The notes under the pieces: generated by a model
Databases searched by the model: none
Seen by the model: only the letters and a program-made list of their open reading frames with translations
What the model was told of the DNA's origin: nothing
Position numbers and translations under genes: made by a program
From: Streptomyces olivochromogenes
GTDB taxonomy: Bacteria; Actinomycetota; Actinomycetes; Streptomycetales; Streptomycetaceae
NCBI RefSeq assembly: GCF_001514115.1
Contig: NZ_KQ948460.1
Coordinates: 1-64,000, forward strand
Reading direction: 5' to 3'
Length of the DNA: 64,000 nt
Shown here: piece by piece, positions 50,752-59,646 of the stretch
Layout of the letters: the number at the start of each line of letters is the position of its first letter
Numbering within the stretch: position 1 is the stretch's first letter

Positions 50752-51957
50752 TCAGTGAGCCGACTTGAGCGGCAGCAGGGCGCTGATGCGGAAGCCTCCA
50801 CCGGGGCGCGGCCCCGCGTCCAGAGTGCCTCCGACCATACCGACGCGCTCGCGCATCCCGATCAGGCCGTGCCCCTGGCCGTCGGCGCCGCCCTCCTCGT
50901 ACAGCTCGTGGGGCGCGCCCTTGCCGTCGTCCTCGACGAGCAGCCCGAGCCCGTCGTCGAAGTAGACCAGGCGCACGCTCGCGCCCGTGTTCGGGCCACC
51001 GTGCTTGCGCGTGTTGGTGAGCGCCTCCTGGACGATGCGGTACGCCGTGAGCTCCACCCCGCTGGGCAGCGGGCGCGGGGTGCCCTCGACCTTGAAGTCG
51101 ACGGGCAGGCCCGAGGTGCGGCACTGCTCGATGAGGTCGTCGAGCTGCTCGACGTCGGGCTGCGGCACGTACTCACCGCTCTCCTGGTGCTCGCCGGTGC
51201 GCAGCACGCCGAGCAGGCGGCGCATCTCGGCGAGGGCCTGGCGACCGGTCCCGGAGATGGTCTCCAGGGCCTTCCTGGCCTGCTCGGGGGCGGCGTCCAT
51301 GACGTACGCGGCACCGTCTGCCTGGACCACCATCACCGAGACGTTGTGCGCGACCACGTCATGCAGTTCGCGGGCGATCCGGGCGCGCTCGGCTGCGACG
51401 GCCACCTTGGCCTGCGCCTCGCGCTCCTTCTCCAGGCGGGCGGCGCGCTCCTCCAGCTGGGCGAGGTAGGCGCGGCGGGTGCGGATGGAGTCGCCGAGCA
51501 CCCAGGCGAGCGCGAACGGAACCGTCTGGAAGATCACTATCAGGACCGCGCCGAGCGGGCCCTCATCCCGCAGGGGCCAGCGGAGCTGCCCGACGGTCGC
51601 CGCGCAGAGGCCGCCGATCAGCCCGAGGCGCGAAGCCCAGCGGGCACCGTCCGCGGCGACGGTATAGATGATCACCAACATCGCGAAGTCCGCGGGCGCC
51701 GGCGGGACATCCAGGACGACCTGTGCGATACCCGTCACCGCGGCCACGACCAGCATCTTCTCGGGCATGAGACGGCGCAGGGCGACGACGGCACTCAGTA
51801 CGACGGCGATCGGGAGCGCGGCGGCGAGCGACCCGCGCTGTTCGGCGGCGCCGTTGACATTGGTCAGGCTCACGCCGGAGATCCCGAGCAGGACGACGGC
51901 CCAGAAGCTGTCGACCCACGTCGGGTGCCTGCGGAGAAAGTCATAAAGGCGCTGCAC
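50752..51957 (-). CDS. HisKA_3-type sensor histidine kinase
   Basis: A 401-residue membrane kinase of the NarX/DesK type. About five to six N-terminal hydrophobic segments (residues 15-165, for example VDSFWAVVLLGISGVSLT) are followed by a coiled coil, the phospho-acceptor His in ARIARELHDVVAHNVSVM, a dimerisation region and the HATPase domain with EALTNTRKHG, VEDDGKGA and GHGLIGMRERV. It is paired with the downstream response regulator. The signal is unknown. Confidence 0.95.
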   Translation of the reverse strand: MQRLYDFLRRHPTWVDSFWAVVLLGISGVSLTNVNGAAEQRGSLAAALPIAVVLSAVVALRRLMPEKMLVVAAVTGIAQVVLDVPPAPADFAMLVIIYTVAADGARWASRLGLIGGLCAATVGQLRWPLRDEGPLGAVLIVIFQTVPFALAWVLGDSIRTRRAYLAQLEERAARLEKEREAQAKVAVAAERARIARELHDVVAHNVSVMVVQADGAAYVMDAAPEQARKALETISGTGRQALAEMRRLLGVLRTGEHQESGEYVPQPDVEQLDDLIEQCRTSGLPVDFKVEGTPRPLPSGVELTAYRIVQEALTNTRKHGGPNTGASVRLVYFDDGLGLLVEDDGKGAPHELYEEGGADGQGHGLIGMRERVGMVGGTLDAGPRPGGGFRISALLPLKSAH

Positions 51958-52066
51958 GTAACCCAGCGTAGGGAAGCATGCAGTGTGCAGGGGTCAACCG
52001 GAGGATCGATCCGCGAGGGGCGCTCGTACTCCCCAAGGTGGATGCTCCCCCGCCCGAGACGGCTAG

Positions 52067-52249
52067 GACCTGTCCGGCGGATCAGGTCGCAGAGCAGCAA
52101 CGGCGCCTCTTGAGCGCCGGTGAGCGGGGTCTGGTGCGTGCAGCTGCAAGGCGGAGGAGGAAGTCATGGCGGAGCCATGGCGACCGATGACAACGCCGCA
52201 GATGTGCGTGCCAGACCCCGCGTCTGCGACATGATCCGCCGGGCAGGTC
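52067..52249. mobile_element. 183-bp MITE-like element flanked by CTAG
   Basis: The left end GACCTGTCCGGCGGATCAGG and, read in reverse, the right end GACCTGCCCGGCGGATCATG are inverted repeats of about 27 bp with two mismatches. Further inside, GCGGGGTCTGG and its complement CCAGACCCCGC form a second inverted pair, and the centre has CATGGCGGAGCCATGG, so the whole element can fold into one long hairpin. CTAG is duplicated at both borders (52063-52066 and 52250-52253), as expected from a target-site duplication of IS5-type elements. There is no transposase; it would have to be moved in trans. Confidence 0.8.
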
Positions 52250-52287
52250 CTAGGGACCTGTCTTTCGGTAGGGCCTAGCCTGGCTCG

Positions 52288-53352
52288 GTGAGGCGTGTGG
52301 GGACGGGTGAGTGGCGAGGTTGGCGCGAGGCGACGGAGGAGGCCCTGTACGGGCCCTCCGGCTTCTATCGCGGGCCCGAGGGGCCGGCGGGCCACTTCCG
52401 TACGTCGGTGCACGCGTCCCCGCTGTTCGCGGCGGCCGTGGCCCGGCTGCTGTGCCGGGTCGACGAGGCCCTCGGCCGCCCTGCCGAGCTCGCCTTCGTC
52501 GACATGGCGGCGGGCCGCGGTGAGCTGGTGACCGGTGTCCTCGCCGCGCTCCCCGCCGAAGTGGCCTCCCGCGCGCGCGGGTACGCCGTCGAACGCGCCG
52601 ACCGCCCCGCTGTTCTCGATCACCGGATCGAGTGGCTCACCCAGCCCCCGAAGGGGATCACCGGGCTGCTGTTCGCCAACGAGTGGCTGGACAACGTGCC
52701 GGTGGAGGTGGCGGAGGTGGACGCGGCGGGCGTACCCCGGCTGGTTCTCGTACGGGACGACGACGGGGCCGAGCGCCTGGGTGAGCCCGTGGCCGGGGCG
52801 GAGGCGCAGTGGCTGCGGAAGTGGTGGCCGCTGGTCTCCGAAGAGGTGCCGTCCCCAGAGGCGCTCTCCGAAGAGATGCTTTTCGATGAAAGGCCCTTCG
52901 AGGGGGCCCGCGCCGAGATCGGCCTCCCTAGAGACACCGCTTGGGCCGGTGCGGTCGCCTCCCTGGACCGGGGCCTCGCCGTCGCCGTCGACTACACGCA
53001 CTTCGCCGCCGCGCGACCGCCTTTCGGGACACTCACCGGCTTCCGCGAGGGCAGGGAGACGGCGCCCGTGCCGGACGGTTCGTGCGACATCACGGCGCAT
53101 GTGGCACTGGACGCGTGCGCGCTGCCCGGAGGGCGCGTGGTGACCCAGCGGGCGGCCCTGCGCGCGCTCGGCGTGAGCGGCGCCCGGCCGGCGCTCTCAC
53201 TCGCCGCCACGGACCCCACCGCCTACGTACGCGCTCTGGCGGGCGCGGGACAGGCCGCCGAACTCACCGCGACCGGCGGCCTGGGCGACTTCGGCTGGCT
53301 GCTCCAGCCGGTTGGAATTCCGAACCCAATGCTGGAATTCCGAACCCAGTGA
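52288..53352 (+). CDS. MidA/NDUFAF7-like SAM-dependent methyltransferase
   Basis: A 354-residue protein of the COG1565 class. Seen are GPSGFYRGPEGPAGHFRTSV, the SAM motif FVDMAAGRGELVTGVL, LLFANEWLDNVPVEVAEVDA, and the late motif VAVDYTHFAAARPPFGTLTG. In eukaryotes the family methylates an arginine of complex I subunit NDUFS2 (NuoD); a NuoD paralogue gene lies convergent directly next to this gene. GTG 52288 has TAGCCT six bases before it (leaderless). The C-terminal end holds a duplicated GGAATTCCGAACCCA that encodes the last residues. Confidence 0.88.
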   Translation: MRRVGTGEWRGWREATEEALYGPSGFYRGPEGPAGHFRTSVHASPLFAAAVARLLCRVDEALGRPAELAFVDMAAGRGELVTGVLAALPAEVASRARGYAVERADRPAVLDHRIEWLTQPPKGITGLLFANEWLDNVPVEVAEVDAAGVPRLVLVRDDDGAERLGEPVAGAEAQWLRKWWPLVSEEVPSPEALSEEMLFDERPFEGARAEIGLPRDTAWAGAVASLDRGLAVAVDYTHFAAARPPFGTLTGFREGRETAPVPDGSCDITAHVALDACALPGGRVVTQRAALRALGVSGARPALSLAATDPTAYVRALAGAGQAAELTATGGLGDFGWLLQPVGIPNPMLEFRTQ

Positions 53353-53424
53353 TCGACGGCCTTCTTCGATCGACGGTCTCCTTCGATCGACGGTCTCCTT
53401 GCCGACGATCCACCGGCCGACGGC

Positions 53425-54576
53425 CTACTTGTCGATGTCCCCGACCACGAAGAACAGTGACCCCAGGATCGCCACCATGTCCGCGACCAGCGTCCCGGGC
53501 AGCAGCTCCACCAGCGCCTGGATGTTGTTGAACGAGGCCGAGCGCAGCTTCAGCCGGTACGGGGTCTTCTCACCCTTGCTGACCAGGTAGTAGCCGTTGA
53601 TCCCGAGGGGGTTCTCGGTCCAGGCGTAGGTGTGTCCCTCGGGCGCCTTCAGGACCTTCGGGAGGCGCTGGTTGATCGGCCCGGGCGGAAGGTCCGCGAG
53701 CCGGTCGAGACAGGCGTCCGCGAGGTCGAGCGCGTTGTGGGTCTGTCCCAGGAGGCACTCGAAGCGGGCCAGGCAGTCGCCCTCCTGGCGGGTGACGACC
53801 TTCAGGGTGTCCTGGAGCTCCCCGTAGGCGAGGTACGGCTCGTCCCGGCGCAGGTCGAAGTCGACGCCCGAGGCGCGCGCGATCGGCCCGCTCACTCCGT
53901 AGGCGTGCACGGCCTCCGGCGCGAGGGCGCCCACGCCCCGCGTACGCCCCCGGAAGATCTCGTTGCCGAGCACCAGGTCGTCGTACACGCCCATCCGCGA
54001 GCGCAGGGCCGTGACGGTGTCGCGCGCGCGGGTGGTCCAGCCGGCCGGGAGGTCCTCCTTGAGACCGCCGACGCGGTTGAACATGTAGTGCATGCGCCCG
54101 CCGGAGATCTCCTCCATGACGTGCTGGAGTTCCTCGCGCTCCGTGAAGGCGTAGAAGATCGGGGTGATCCCGCCGAGCTCCAGGGGGTACGAGCCCAGGA
54201 ACATCAAGTGGTTCAGGACCCGGTTGAGCTCCGCGAGGAGGGTCCGCATCCACACCGCACGCTCGGGGACCTCCATACCGAGCATCCGCTCCACGGCGAG
54301 GACCACGCCCAGCTCGTTCGAGAAGGCGGAGAGCCAGTCGTGACGGTTGGCGAGCATGACGATCTGGCGGTAGTCGCGCGCCTCGAAGAGTTTCTCCGCG
54401 CCGCGGTGCATATAGCCGATCACCGGCTCCGCGTGCTGGATCCGCTCACCGTCCAGGACCAGCTTCAGCCGCAGCACCCCGTGCGTGGACGGGTGCTGGG
54501 GCCCGATGTTGAGCACCATGTCGGTGCTCTCCGCGGCGCCGCCGATACCGACCATGGTCTCCGTCGTAGGAGTCAT
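53425..54576 (-). CDS. nuoD2: NADH-quinone oxidoreductase subunit D paralogue (stand-alone)
   Basis: A 383-residue NuoD/49-kDa subunit protein. It shows NIGPQHPSTHGVLRLKLVLD, EPVIGYMHRGAEKLFEARDY, NELGVVLAVERMLGMEVPER, FYAFTEREELQ and the C-terminal MVAILGSLFFVVGDIDK. Full complex I operons carry nuoD among thirteen other genes; here it is alone, so it is a duplicate. Whether it joins complex I or another respiratory or hydrogenase-like complex is unknown. ATG 54576 is used. It is divergent from the PH-domain genes. Confidence 0.95.
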   Translation of the reverse strand: MTPTTETMVGIGGAAESTDMVLNIGPQHPSTHGVLRLKLVLDGERIQHAEPVIGYMHRGAEKLFEARDYRQIVMLANRHDWLSAFSNELGVVLAVERMLGMEVPERAVWMRTLLAELNRVLNHLMFLGSYPLELGGITPIFYAFTEREELQHVMEEISGGRMHYMFNRVGGLKEDLPAGWTTRARDTVTALRSRMGVYDDLVLGNEIFRGRTRGVGALAPEAVHAYGVSGPIARASGVDFDLRRDEPYLAYGELQDTLKVVTRQEGDCLARFECLLGQTHNALDLADACLDRLADLPPGPINQRLPKVLKAPEGHTYAWTENPLGINGYYLVSKGEKTPYRLKLRSASFNNIQALVELLPGTLVADMVAILGSLFFVVGDIDK

Positions 54577-54607
54577 GGGGACAGTCTGTCGTACGTACCC
54601 TTGCGGC

Positions 54608-55123
54608 ATGGATACGGGGAGCGCGGAGACCGCGGGAAACACCGTGGGAAGCACGGCGACGGAGCCGGTCTGGACCGGGCTGCCGCCTGGACTGCTGCGG
54701 ATGCGCCGGCTGCTGCTGGTGGTGTGGCTGGGACTGCTGACGATCGTCCTGGGGGTGCTTCTCGCGGTGTTCGCGGGCGCCGTCTGGGCGGCCTTCGCGC
54801 TGCTGCCGTTCGCCCTGCTGGTGTGGGGCTGGGGGATGCTGGGGCGCAACTGGCGCTCCTGGCGGTACGCCGAGCGCGCGGACGACCTGCTGATCAGCCG
54901 GGGTGTGCTGTTCCGTGAGGAGACCGTGGTGCCGTACGGGCGGATGCAGCTGGTCGAGGTGACCTCCGGGCCCGTGGAGCGGCACTTCGGGCTGGCGAGC
55001 GTGCAGCTGCACACGGCGGCCGCCGCGACGGACGCGTGCATCCCGGGCCTGGACCCGACCGAGGCCGAGCGGCTGCGCGACCGGCTGACCGAGCTGGGCG
55101 AGGCCCGATCGGCGGGGCTGTGA
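54608..55123 (+). CDS. PH-domain (YdbS-like) membrane protein
   Basis: A 171-residue protein with an N-terminal hydrophilic part, two transmembrane helices (LLLVVWLGLLTIVLGVLLAV and AVWAAFALLPFALLVWGWGM) and a C-terminal bPH2 domain (RADDLLISRGVLFREETVVP, YGRMQLVEVTSGPVERHFGL). TACCCT six bases before ATG 54608 suggests a leaderless mRNA. The next gene starts with a GTG overlapping its stop (55120-55123), as in the Bacillus ydbS-ydbT pair. Confidence 0.9.
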   Translation: MDTGSAETAGNTVGSTATEPVWTGLPPGLLRMRRLLLVVWLGLLTIVLGVLLAVFAGAVWAAFALLPFALLVWGWGMLGRNWRSWRYAERADDLLISRGVLFREETVVPYGRMQLVEVTSGPVERHFGLASVQLHTAAAATDACIPGLDPTEAERLRDRLTELGEARSAGL

Positions 55124-56454
55124 ACACGCCGGCGCCCGGCGCGGAGGACGCCATACGGGAGCAGAAGCCACTGGTGGAGCGGCGGCTGCACCCCGTGACA
55201 CCGTTCCGGCGCGCCTGGGCGCCGGTTGCCGTGGTCGCCGGTTGGGCCGTGCACGACCCCAACCAGGCGCAGGAGCAGCTGACCAGGCTGACGACGACCG
55301 CGCTGCTCATCGGGCTCGCCGTCATCGTCCCGGCGGCCGCCCTCTACGGCTTTCTGAGCTGGTGGTTCACACACTTCGCGGTGACCGAGACCGAACTGCG
55401 CATCCGTACCGGCCTGTTGTTCCGGCGCACCGCGCACATCCGGCTGGACCGGCTGCAGGCCGTCGACGTCACCCAGCCGCTGCTGGCCCGCGTCGCGGGC
55501 GTCACCAAGCTCAAACTCGACGTCATAGGTACGGACAAGAAGGACGAACTCGCCTACCTCGGCGAGGACGAGGCCCGCGCCCTGCGCGCCGAGCTCCTCG
55601 CCCGCGCCGCCGGTCTCGCTCCCGAGACGGCTCACGAGGTCGGCGAGGCGCCGGTACGGCAGCTGCTGCACGTGCCGGCGGGCTTCCTCGCCGTCTCCCT
55701 CGTCCTCACCGGCGCCACCTGGGGTTCCCTGGCCGCCGCGCTCGTCGTGCCCCCGTTCCTGTGGTTCGCCACCCACAGCGTGTGGACGGTCCTCGCCACC
55801 GGGGTGCCGCTGCTCGGCGCCGCGGGCGCGAGCAGCGTGGGGCGGTTCGTCGGCGAGTACGACTGGACGGTGGGCGAGTCGCCCGACGGGCTCCGCATCG
55901 ACCACGGCCTCCTCGACCGTACGCACGAGACGGTGCCGCCCGGACGCGTGCAGACCGTACGGATCGTCGAACCGCTGCTGTGGCGGCGACGCGGCTGGGT
56001 ACGGGTGGAACTCGACGTGGCGGGATCCTCGAACTCCGTCCTCGTGCCCGTCGCTCCGCGCGAGGTCGCCGAGTCGGTGATCGCGAGGGTGCTGCCCGGG
56101 GTGACGGTGCCGTCCGCCCTGTCCCGGCCGCCGCGCCGGGCCTGGTGGTGCGTGCCGCTGTGGTGGCGGGGGTACGGGCTCGCCGTCACCGACACCGTCT
56201 TCGCGGCGCGTCACGGACTGCTGCGCCGCCGCCTGTCGCTCGTGCCGCACGCGAAGGTGCAGAGCGTACGGCTGACGCAGGGGCCCTGGGAGCGCTTCAG
56301 GGGCGTCGCCGACATCCATGTGGACACGGGGGCCAACCACACGGTGACGGCGCGGCTGCGGGACGCCGCGGAGGCCGCGGAGCTTCTTCAGGCGCAGGCC
56401 GACCGGTCCCGGACGGGGCGGCGCGAGGCCCGGCCGGACCGCTGGATGGCGTGA
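55120..56454 (+). CDS. PH-domain (YdbT-like) membrane protein
   Basis: A 444-residue protein with two or three bPH2 modules separated by transmembrane pairs. Modules start near VTETELRIRTGLLFRRTAHI, SPDGLRIDHGLLDRTHETVP and VTDTVFAARHGLLRRRLSLV; membrane segments include LIGLAVIVPAAALYGFLSW and VWTVLATGVPLLGAAGAS. It is coupled to the YdbS-like gene by a GTGA overlap. The pair is linked to envelope and bacteriocin resistance in Bacillus (established knowledge). Confidence 0.9.
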   Translation: MNTPAPGAEDAIREQKPLVERRLHPVTPFRRAWAPVAVVAGWAVHDPNQAQEQLTRLTTTALLIGLAVIVPAAALYGFLSWWFTHFAVTETELRIRTGLLFRRTAHIRLDRLQAVDVTQPLLARVAGVTKLKLDVIGTDKKDELAYLGEDEARALRAELLARAAGLAPETAHEVGEAPVRQLLHVPAGFLAVSLVLTGATWGSLAAALVVPPFLWFATHSVWTVLATGVPLLGAAGASSVGRFVGEYDWTVGESPDGLRIDHGLLDRTHETVPPGRVQTVRIVEPLLWRRRGWVRVELDVAGSSNSVLVPVAPREVAESVIARVLPGVTVPSALSRPPRRAWWCVPLWWRGYGLAVTDTVFAARHGLLRRRLSLVPHAKVQSVRLTQGPWERFRGVADIHVDTGANHTVTARLRDAAEAAELLQAQADRSRTGRREARPDRWMA

Positions 56455-56462
56455 GACGACGA

Positions 56463-56490
56463 GAGGGCAGTGGCCCGAGCCACTGCCCTC
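56463..56490. terminator. Bidirectional terminator after the PH-domain genes
   Basis: GAGGGCAGTGGC (56463-56474) and GCCACTGCCCTC (56479-56490) form a perfect 12-bp stem with a CCGA loop, extended outward by GAC and GTC. It lies between convergent genes. Confidence 0.85.
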
Positions 56491-56529
56491 GTCCGTGTGC
56501 GTGTGCGCCACGTACCCATGTACAGGCGC

Positions 56530-58059
56530 TCAGGAAGCCGCGGTCCGCAGCTCCGTCAGGTCGATGTGCTCGGTCTCGTCGTGCGCGGTCAGGTCGATGA
56601 CCTGGCCGACACCGCGGGACCCCTCGTCGACGGGCTTGAAACCGGACTCGGCCTCGGCCTTGTGCAGGGCGAGCGCCTCCTGTCCGACCACGTCCGCGAG
56701 GTCCTCGTTCTGCATGGCGTCCATGGCGGCCGAGGACGCCCCCTTCTGCGTACCGAAGAAGTCGAACCCGCCCTCGACCGAGGGGCGCCGCACGGGCGCG
56801 GCCGGGGCGACGGCCACCGCGGTCGGCACGGTGAAGTGCCCGGAGGAACGGGCGGGCTTCGTCGGCTTCACGGGGTGGGCCGCCGGAGCGGCCGGCTCCG
56901 CCACGACGGACGCCGCGCGTGCGGCGGGGACGGGCAGCGCCGCCGTCTTGGCGTCGGTCAGGGGGCGGTTGCCCTTCGGAGGGCCGTCCGTCGGGGGTTC
57001 TCCTTTGTCGGACTCTCCTTTGACGGGCCCTCCCCCGGCGGACTCTCCTTTGACGGGCTCCCGCTCGTCGGAATCGGAGGCGGCGGCATCGGCATCGGAA
57101 TCCGAGGCGGTCGCGGTTTCGACCTCGGCTTCGGAACCGGCTCCGGTGTCGCCTTCGACTTCGGCTTCGGCGTCGGCCCCGGGCTTCGCGTCGTCGTCCG
57201 GATCGGTGTCCGGGCCGGTGCCCGATTCAGTGCCCGCGTCGGATACGTCGGTCGCCGCGTCGCCGTTCGTGATCCGGCTCAGCGCGGAGTCGGCGCGCAG
57301 GAAGAGCGACGACCCGGCCGGGGAGAAGACCTGGGGGGACATCGGCGCGTCCGTCGGCTCCTCGGCGGCGTCCTCCGCCTCTACGGTGGTCGCGTCTTCG
57401 GCGGTGACACCGTCGTCGGTGTCCTCGCCCACGTCCTCGCCCGTGCCTTCGCCCGCTCCCTCGTTCATGTCCTCGTCCGTGGCAGCCACGCCCTCGGGAG
57501 CCTCCGGCCCCGCCGAGTCCACGGAGTCCACAGTGCCCACGGCGTCCACAGATTCCGCGGATTCCACGGTCGCCGTCGCGGCGGGCAGCGCGCGAGCGGG
57601 GGCCACCGTCTCTATCTCGAGCAGCCGACGACCCTCCAGGGCGCTCGCCCGCTCGGTCTCCGCCGTGGCGTACCGCCGAAGCAGCGCCGCGTGTTCGTTG
57701 CGCAGGCCCGCCAGCTCCGCCCGCTTCGCCCGCAGCTTGTGCTCGAGCTTGGTGCGCAGCTCGCGCGACTCGTCGAGGTCGGTCTCGAGCTCGGCGACGC
57801 GCTCCTCGTGACGCCACTCGTCACTCGCCCGCGCGCGCGTGAGGTCCGCGACGCGCTTGCCCGCCGCCGTGTCCCAGCGGCGCATGACGATGCCGCCCAC
57901 GACAGCGGTCACCGCGGCGGCCGCGGCCAAGGCGCGGAGCACCGTTGGTTCCGTGAACAGCCAGGGCCCCACGGCGCAGACGAGCGAGACGCCTGCGATC
58001 GCCGAAGGAGGCAGCAGCCGGTGCAGAGGTGGGGAATGGCGGTGACGTCCACGTGGCAT
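56530..58059 (-). CDS. Membrane protein with coiled coil and acidic low-complexity region
   Basis: A 509-residue protein. A basic N terminus (MPRGRHRHSPPLHR) precedes two hydrophobic segments (AIAGVSLVCAVGPWLF and ALAAAAAVTAVVGGIVM), then a coiled coil with heptads (residues about 75-145, EERVAELETDLDESRELRTK). From about 150 to 370 the sequence is dominated by Asp, Glu, Ala, Gly and Ser, strongly acidic and probably disordered. The C-terminal ~90 residues are conserved-looking (FDFFGTQKGASSAAMDAMQN, IDLTAHDETEHIDLTEL). Function unknown. Confidence 0.85.
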   Translation of the reverse strand: MPRGRHRHSPPLHRLLPPSAIAGVSLVCAVGPWLFTEPTVLRALAAAAAVTAVVGGIVMRRWDTAAGKRVADLTRARASDEWRHEERVAELETDLDESRELRTKLEHKLRAKRAELAGLRNEHAALLRRYATAETERASALEGRRLLEIETVAPARALPAATATVESAESVDAVGTVDSVDSAGPEAPEGVAATDEDMNEGAGEGTGEDVGEDTDDGVTAEDATTVEAEDAAEEPTDAPMSPQVFSPAGSSLFLRADSALSRITNGDAATDVSDAGTESGTGPDTDPDDDAKPGADAEAEVEGDTGAGSEAEVETATASDSDADAAASDSDEREPVKGESAGGGPVKGESDKGEPPTDGPPKGNRPLTDAKTAALPVPAARAASVVAEPAAPAAHPVKPTKPARSSGHFTVPTAVAVAPAAPVRRPSVEGGFDFFGTQKGASSAAMDAMQNEDLADVVGQEALALHKAEAESGFKPVDEGSRGVGQVIDLTAHDETEHIDLTELRTAAS

Positions 58060-58316
58060 GGCCAGAAACTTACCGCGCGTAGGCGAATCTTGGAGCCCCG
58101 CCCGGTAAAAACACGGCTACCCCAGGGGCCTCACACCGCCTCAGCCGCCTATAAGGGCAACTCCTTGTCCCACAAGGGCTCCCGCTTGCCCCACAAAGCG
58201 GCTACTTGTTGATCAATTCCCTTGAGTTCGCGTGATTCGAGAGATTCGAGGGACTCCATGAATTCCAGGAGGCTCGGCGCGGATCACGAGGGCCGCCACC
58301 TATTCGGGGACGACGG
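58060..58316. other. Gap with CTTGxCCCACAA words
   Basis: No gene is supported. Short repeated words CTTGTCCCACAAGG and CTTGCCCCACAAAG occur at about 58165-58200, and GATTCGAGAGATTCGAGGGA (about 58233-58252) is a direct repeat of GATTCGAG. The promoter of the acidic protein gene must lie in this stretch. Confidence 0.5.
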
Positions 58317-59447
58317 TCAGCGGTCGCTCAGCCGCCCGCTGAGCCACTGAAGCGTCGGCGGGATCTCCCGCCGCCACGTGTTGAAGTTGTGGCCGCCGCT
58401 GTCGAGGATGATCGACGCGATCCGGGTGCGGTGCTTGGACTGCACGAGGCTGATGAACTTGAGGGTCTCCTTGTAGTTGTGCTCGCCCACCTTGCTGCTG
58501 GTGACCAGCAGCGATGTGTCGGGGGCGGGCTTGTGCTGCATGAACCAGCGCAGGTCCGCGCTGTTGCGCAGCTCCTTGTTCCCGTGGAAGAGGTCGCCCG
58601 TCGTGGGGTCGATCGGCGCCTTGTAGTACGGCGACAGTCCCGCCGCGGCGGCGTACGCCTCGGGGTGGTGCAGGGCCAGCTTCAGCGCGCAGTAGCCGCC
58701 CGTGGAGTCACCGACGATGCCCCAGCTTCCGGGCTTTTTGCCCACCCTGTAGTGAGCCGACACGGCATCGGGGAGGTCCTTGGCGAAGAACTTCTCGGTC
58801 TGCGGACCACCCGGGATGTCCACGCACTCCGTGTCCCGCGGCGGCGCGACCGTCGGCCTCATCATGACGAGGATCATCGGCTGCATCTGCCCGTTCTTGG
58901 ACAACTCGTGGGCCGTCTGCGGATAGTGCAGGCCCTTGATGAGCGCCGCGGCGGTGCCCGGGTAGCCGGTGAGGATCGTGACCGCCGGGAAAGTGCGGGT
59001 GCGGTAGCGCGACTGGAAGTACTCGGGGGGAAGGTAGACGAACGCGGGCGTGGCGATGTGCGTCGTACGGCCGACGATGTCGACCTTCTGGATCTGGCCG
59101 CCGATCGTCGGCCGGGTCCCGCCCGACACGCTCACCGGCTCGGTGCTGACGACTTGGAGGGGCCCGCCGTCGGAACCGCCCTGGCCGCCGTGGTAGACGA
59201 CCACGCCCTGGCCGCTCTCCTGACCGAAGAGGTCCGCCCAGCTCGCGTAGAACCCGAACGCCTGGTTGGCGAACAGGCCGATCGACGCGAAGATCGCCAC
59301 CTGGGTGACCAGAAGCAGTCCGATCCGTCCGCTGACGGCCCGCCAGTTGCGCCGCGCCAGCCGCGGCCACCACCACACCGTGCCGACGAACAGCAGCACG
59401 GCGAACAGAATCGCCAACACCAGCACCTTGTTGCTCGTGAGACCCAT
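58317..59447 (-). CDS. Membrane-anchored alpha/beta hydrolase of the Esterase D/antigen 85 type
   Basis: A 376-residue protein with three N-terminal hydrophobic segments (for example LVLAILFAVLLFVGTVWWW and IGLLLVTQVAIFASIGLFAN), then a catalytic domain with the nucleophile in GIVGDSTGGYCALKLALHH, acid/His candidates DSGGHNFNTW, and PAFVYLPPEYF. The fold resembles antigen 85/FrmB-like esterases (PF00756), so it may act on cell-envelope esters; the substrate is unknown. ATG 59447 is preceded by AGGACAGCTC. It is divergent from the mprF-like gene. Confidence 0.9.
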   Translation of the reverse strand: MGLTSNKVLVLAILFAVLLFVGTVWWWPRLARRNWRAVSGRIGLLLVTQVAIFASIGLFANQAFGFYASWADLFGQESGQGVVVYHGGQGGSDGGPLQVVSTEPVSVSGGTRPTIGGQIQKVDIVGRTTHIATPAFVYLPPEYFQSRYRTRTFPAVTILTGYPGTAAALIKGLHYPQTAHELSKNGQMQPMILVMMRPTVAPPRDTECVDIPGGPQTEKFFAKDLPDAVSAHYRVGKKPGSWGIVGDSTGGYCALKLALHHPEAYAAAAGLSPYYKAPIDPTTGDLFHGNKELRNSADLRWFMQHKPAPDTSLLVTSSKVGEHNYKETLKFISLVQSKHRTRIASIILDSGGHNFNTWRREIPPTLQWLSGRLSDR

Positions 59448-59548
59448 GAGCTGTCCTGCCTGCGCTTTCCGCCCCTGGCCGCCCTGCTGCTTCGCGAGGC
59501 CTTGCCCTGGACTTTCCTTGCCTTTTGAACCGGCTTTCCGCTGGGGAG

Positions 59549-59574
59549 TGAACCTGACTCCCCAAGACACCGTC
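59549..59574 (+). promoter_or_regulatory. Candidate sigma-E-type promoter of mprF/lysX
   Basis: TGAAC (59549-59553), 18 bases, then GTC (59572-59574) fits the SigE pattern GGAAC-N18-GTC except for one base in the -35. It points to the lysX/mprF gene. SigE is encoded in this same window, and cell-surface lysinylation is a plausible envelope-stress output. Confidence 0.45.
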
Positions 59575-59646
59575 CTAGAGGGCGCAATGTCGCCGGATGC
59601 CGGAATGGCGCCGGATTCAAGGTCTCTCGCAGAACTACGGGATGCG

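Noticed and set aside
53425..56511. Very long minus-strand open frame through the PH-domain genes and nuoD
   Set aside because: Only the part from 54576 down matches NuoD; the rest is the antisense shadow of the PH-domain genes, with Arg/Pro/His-rich composition.
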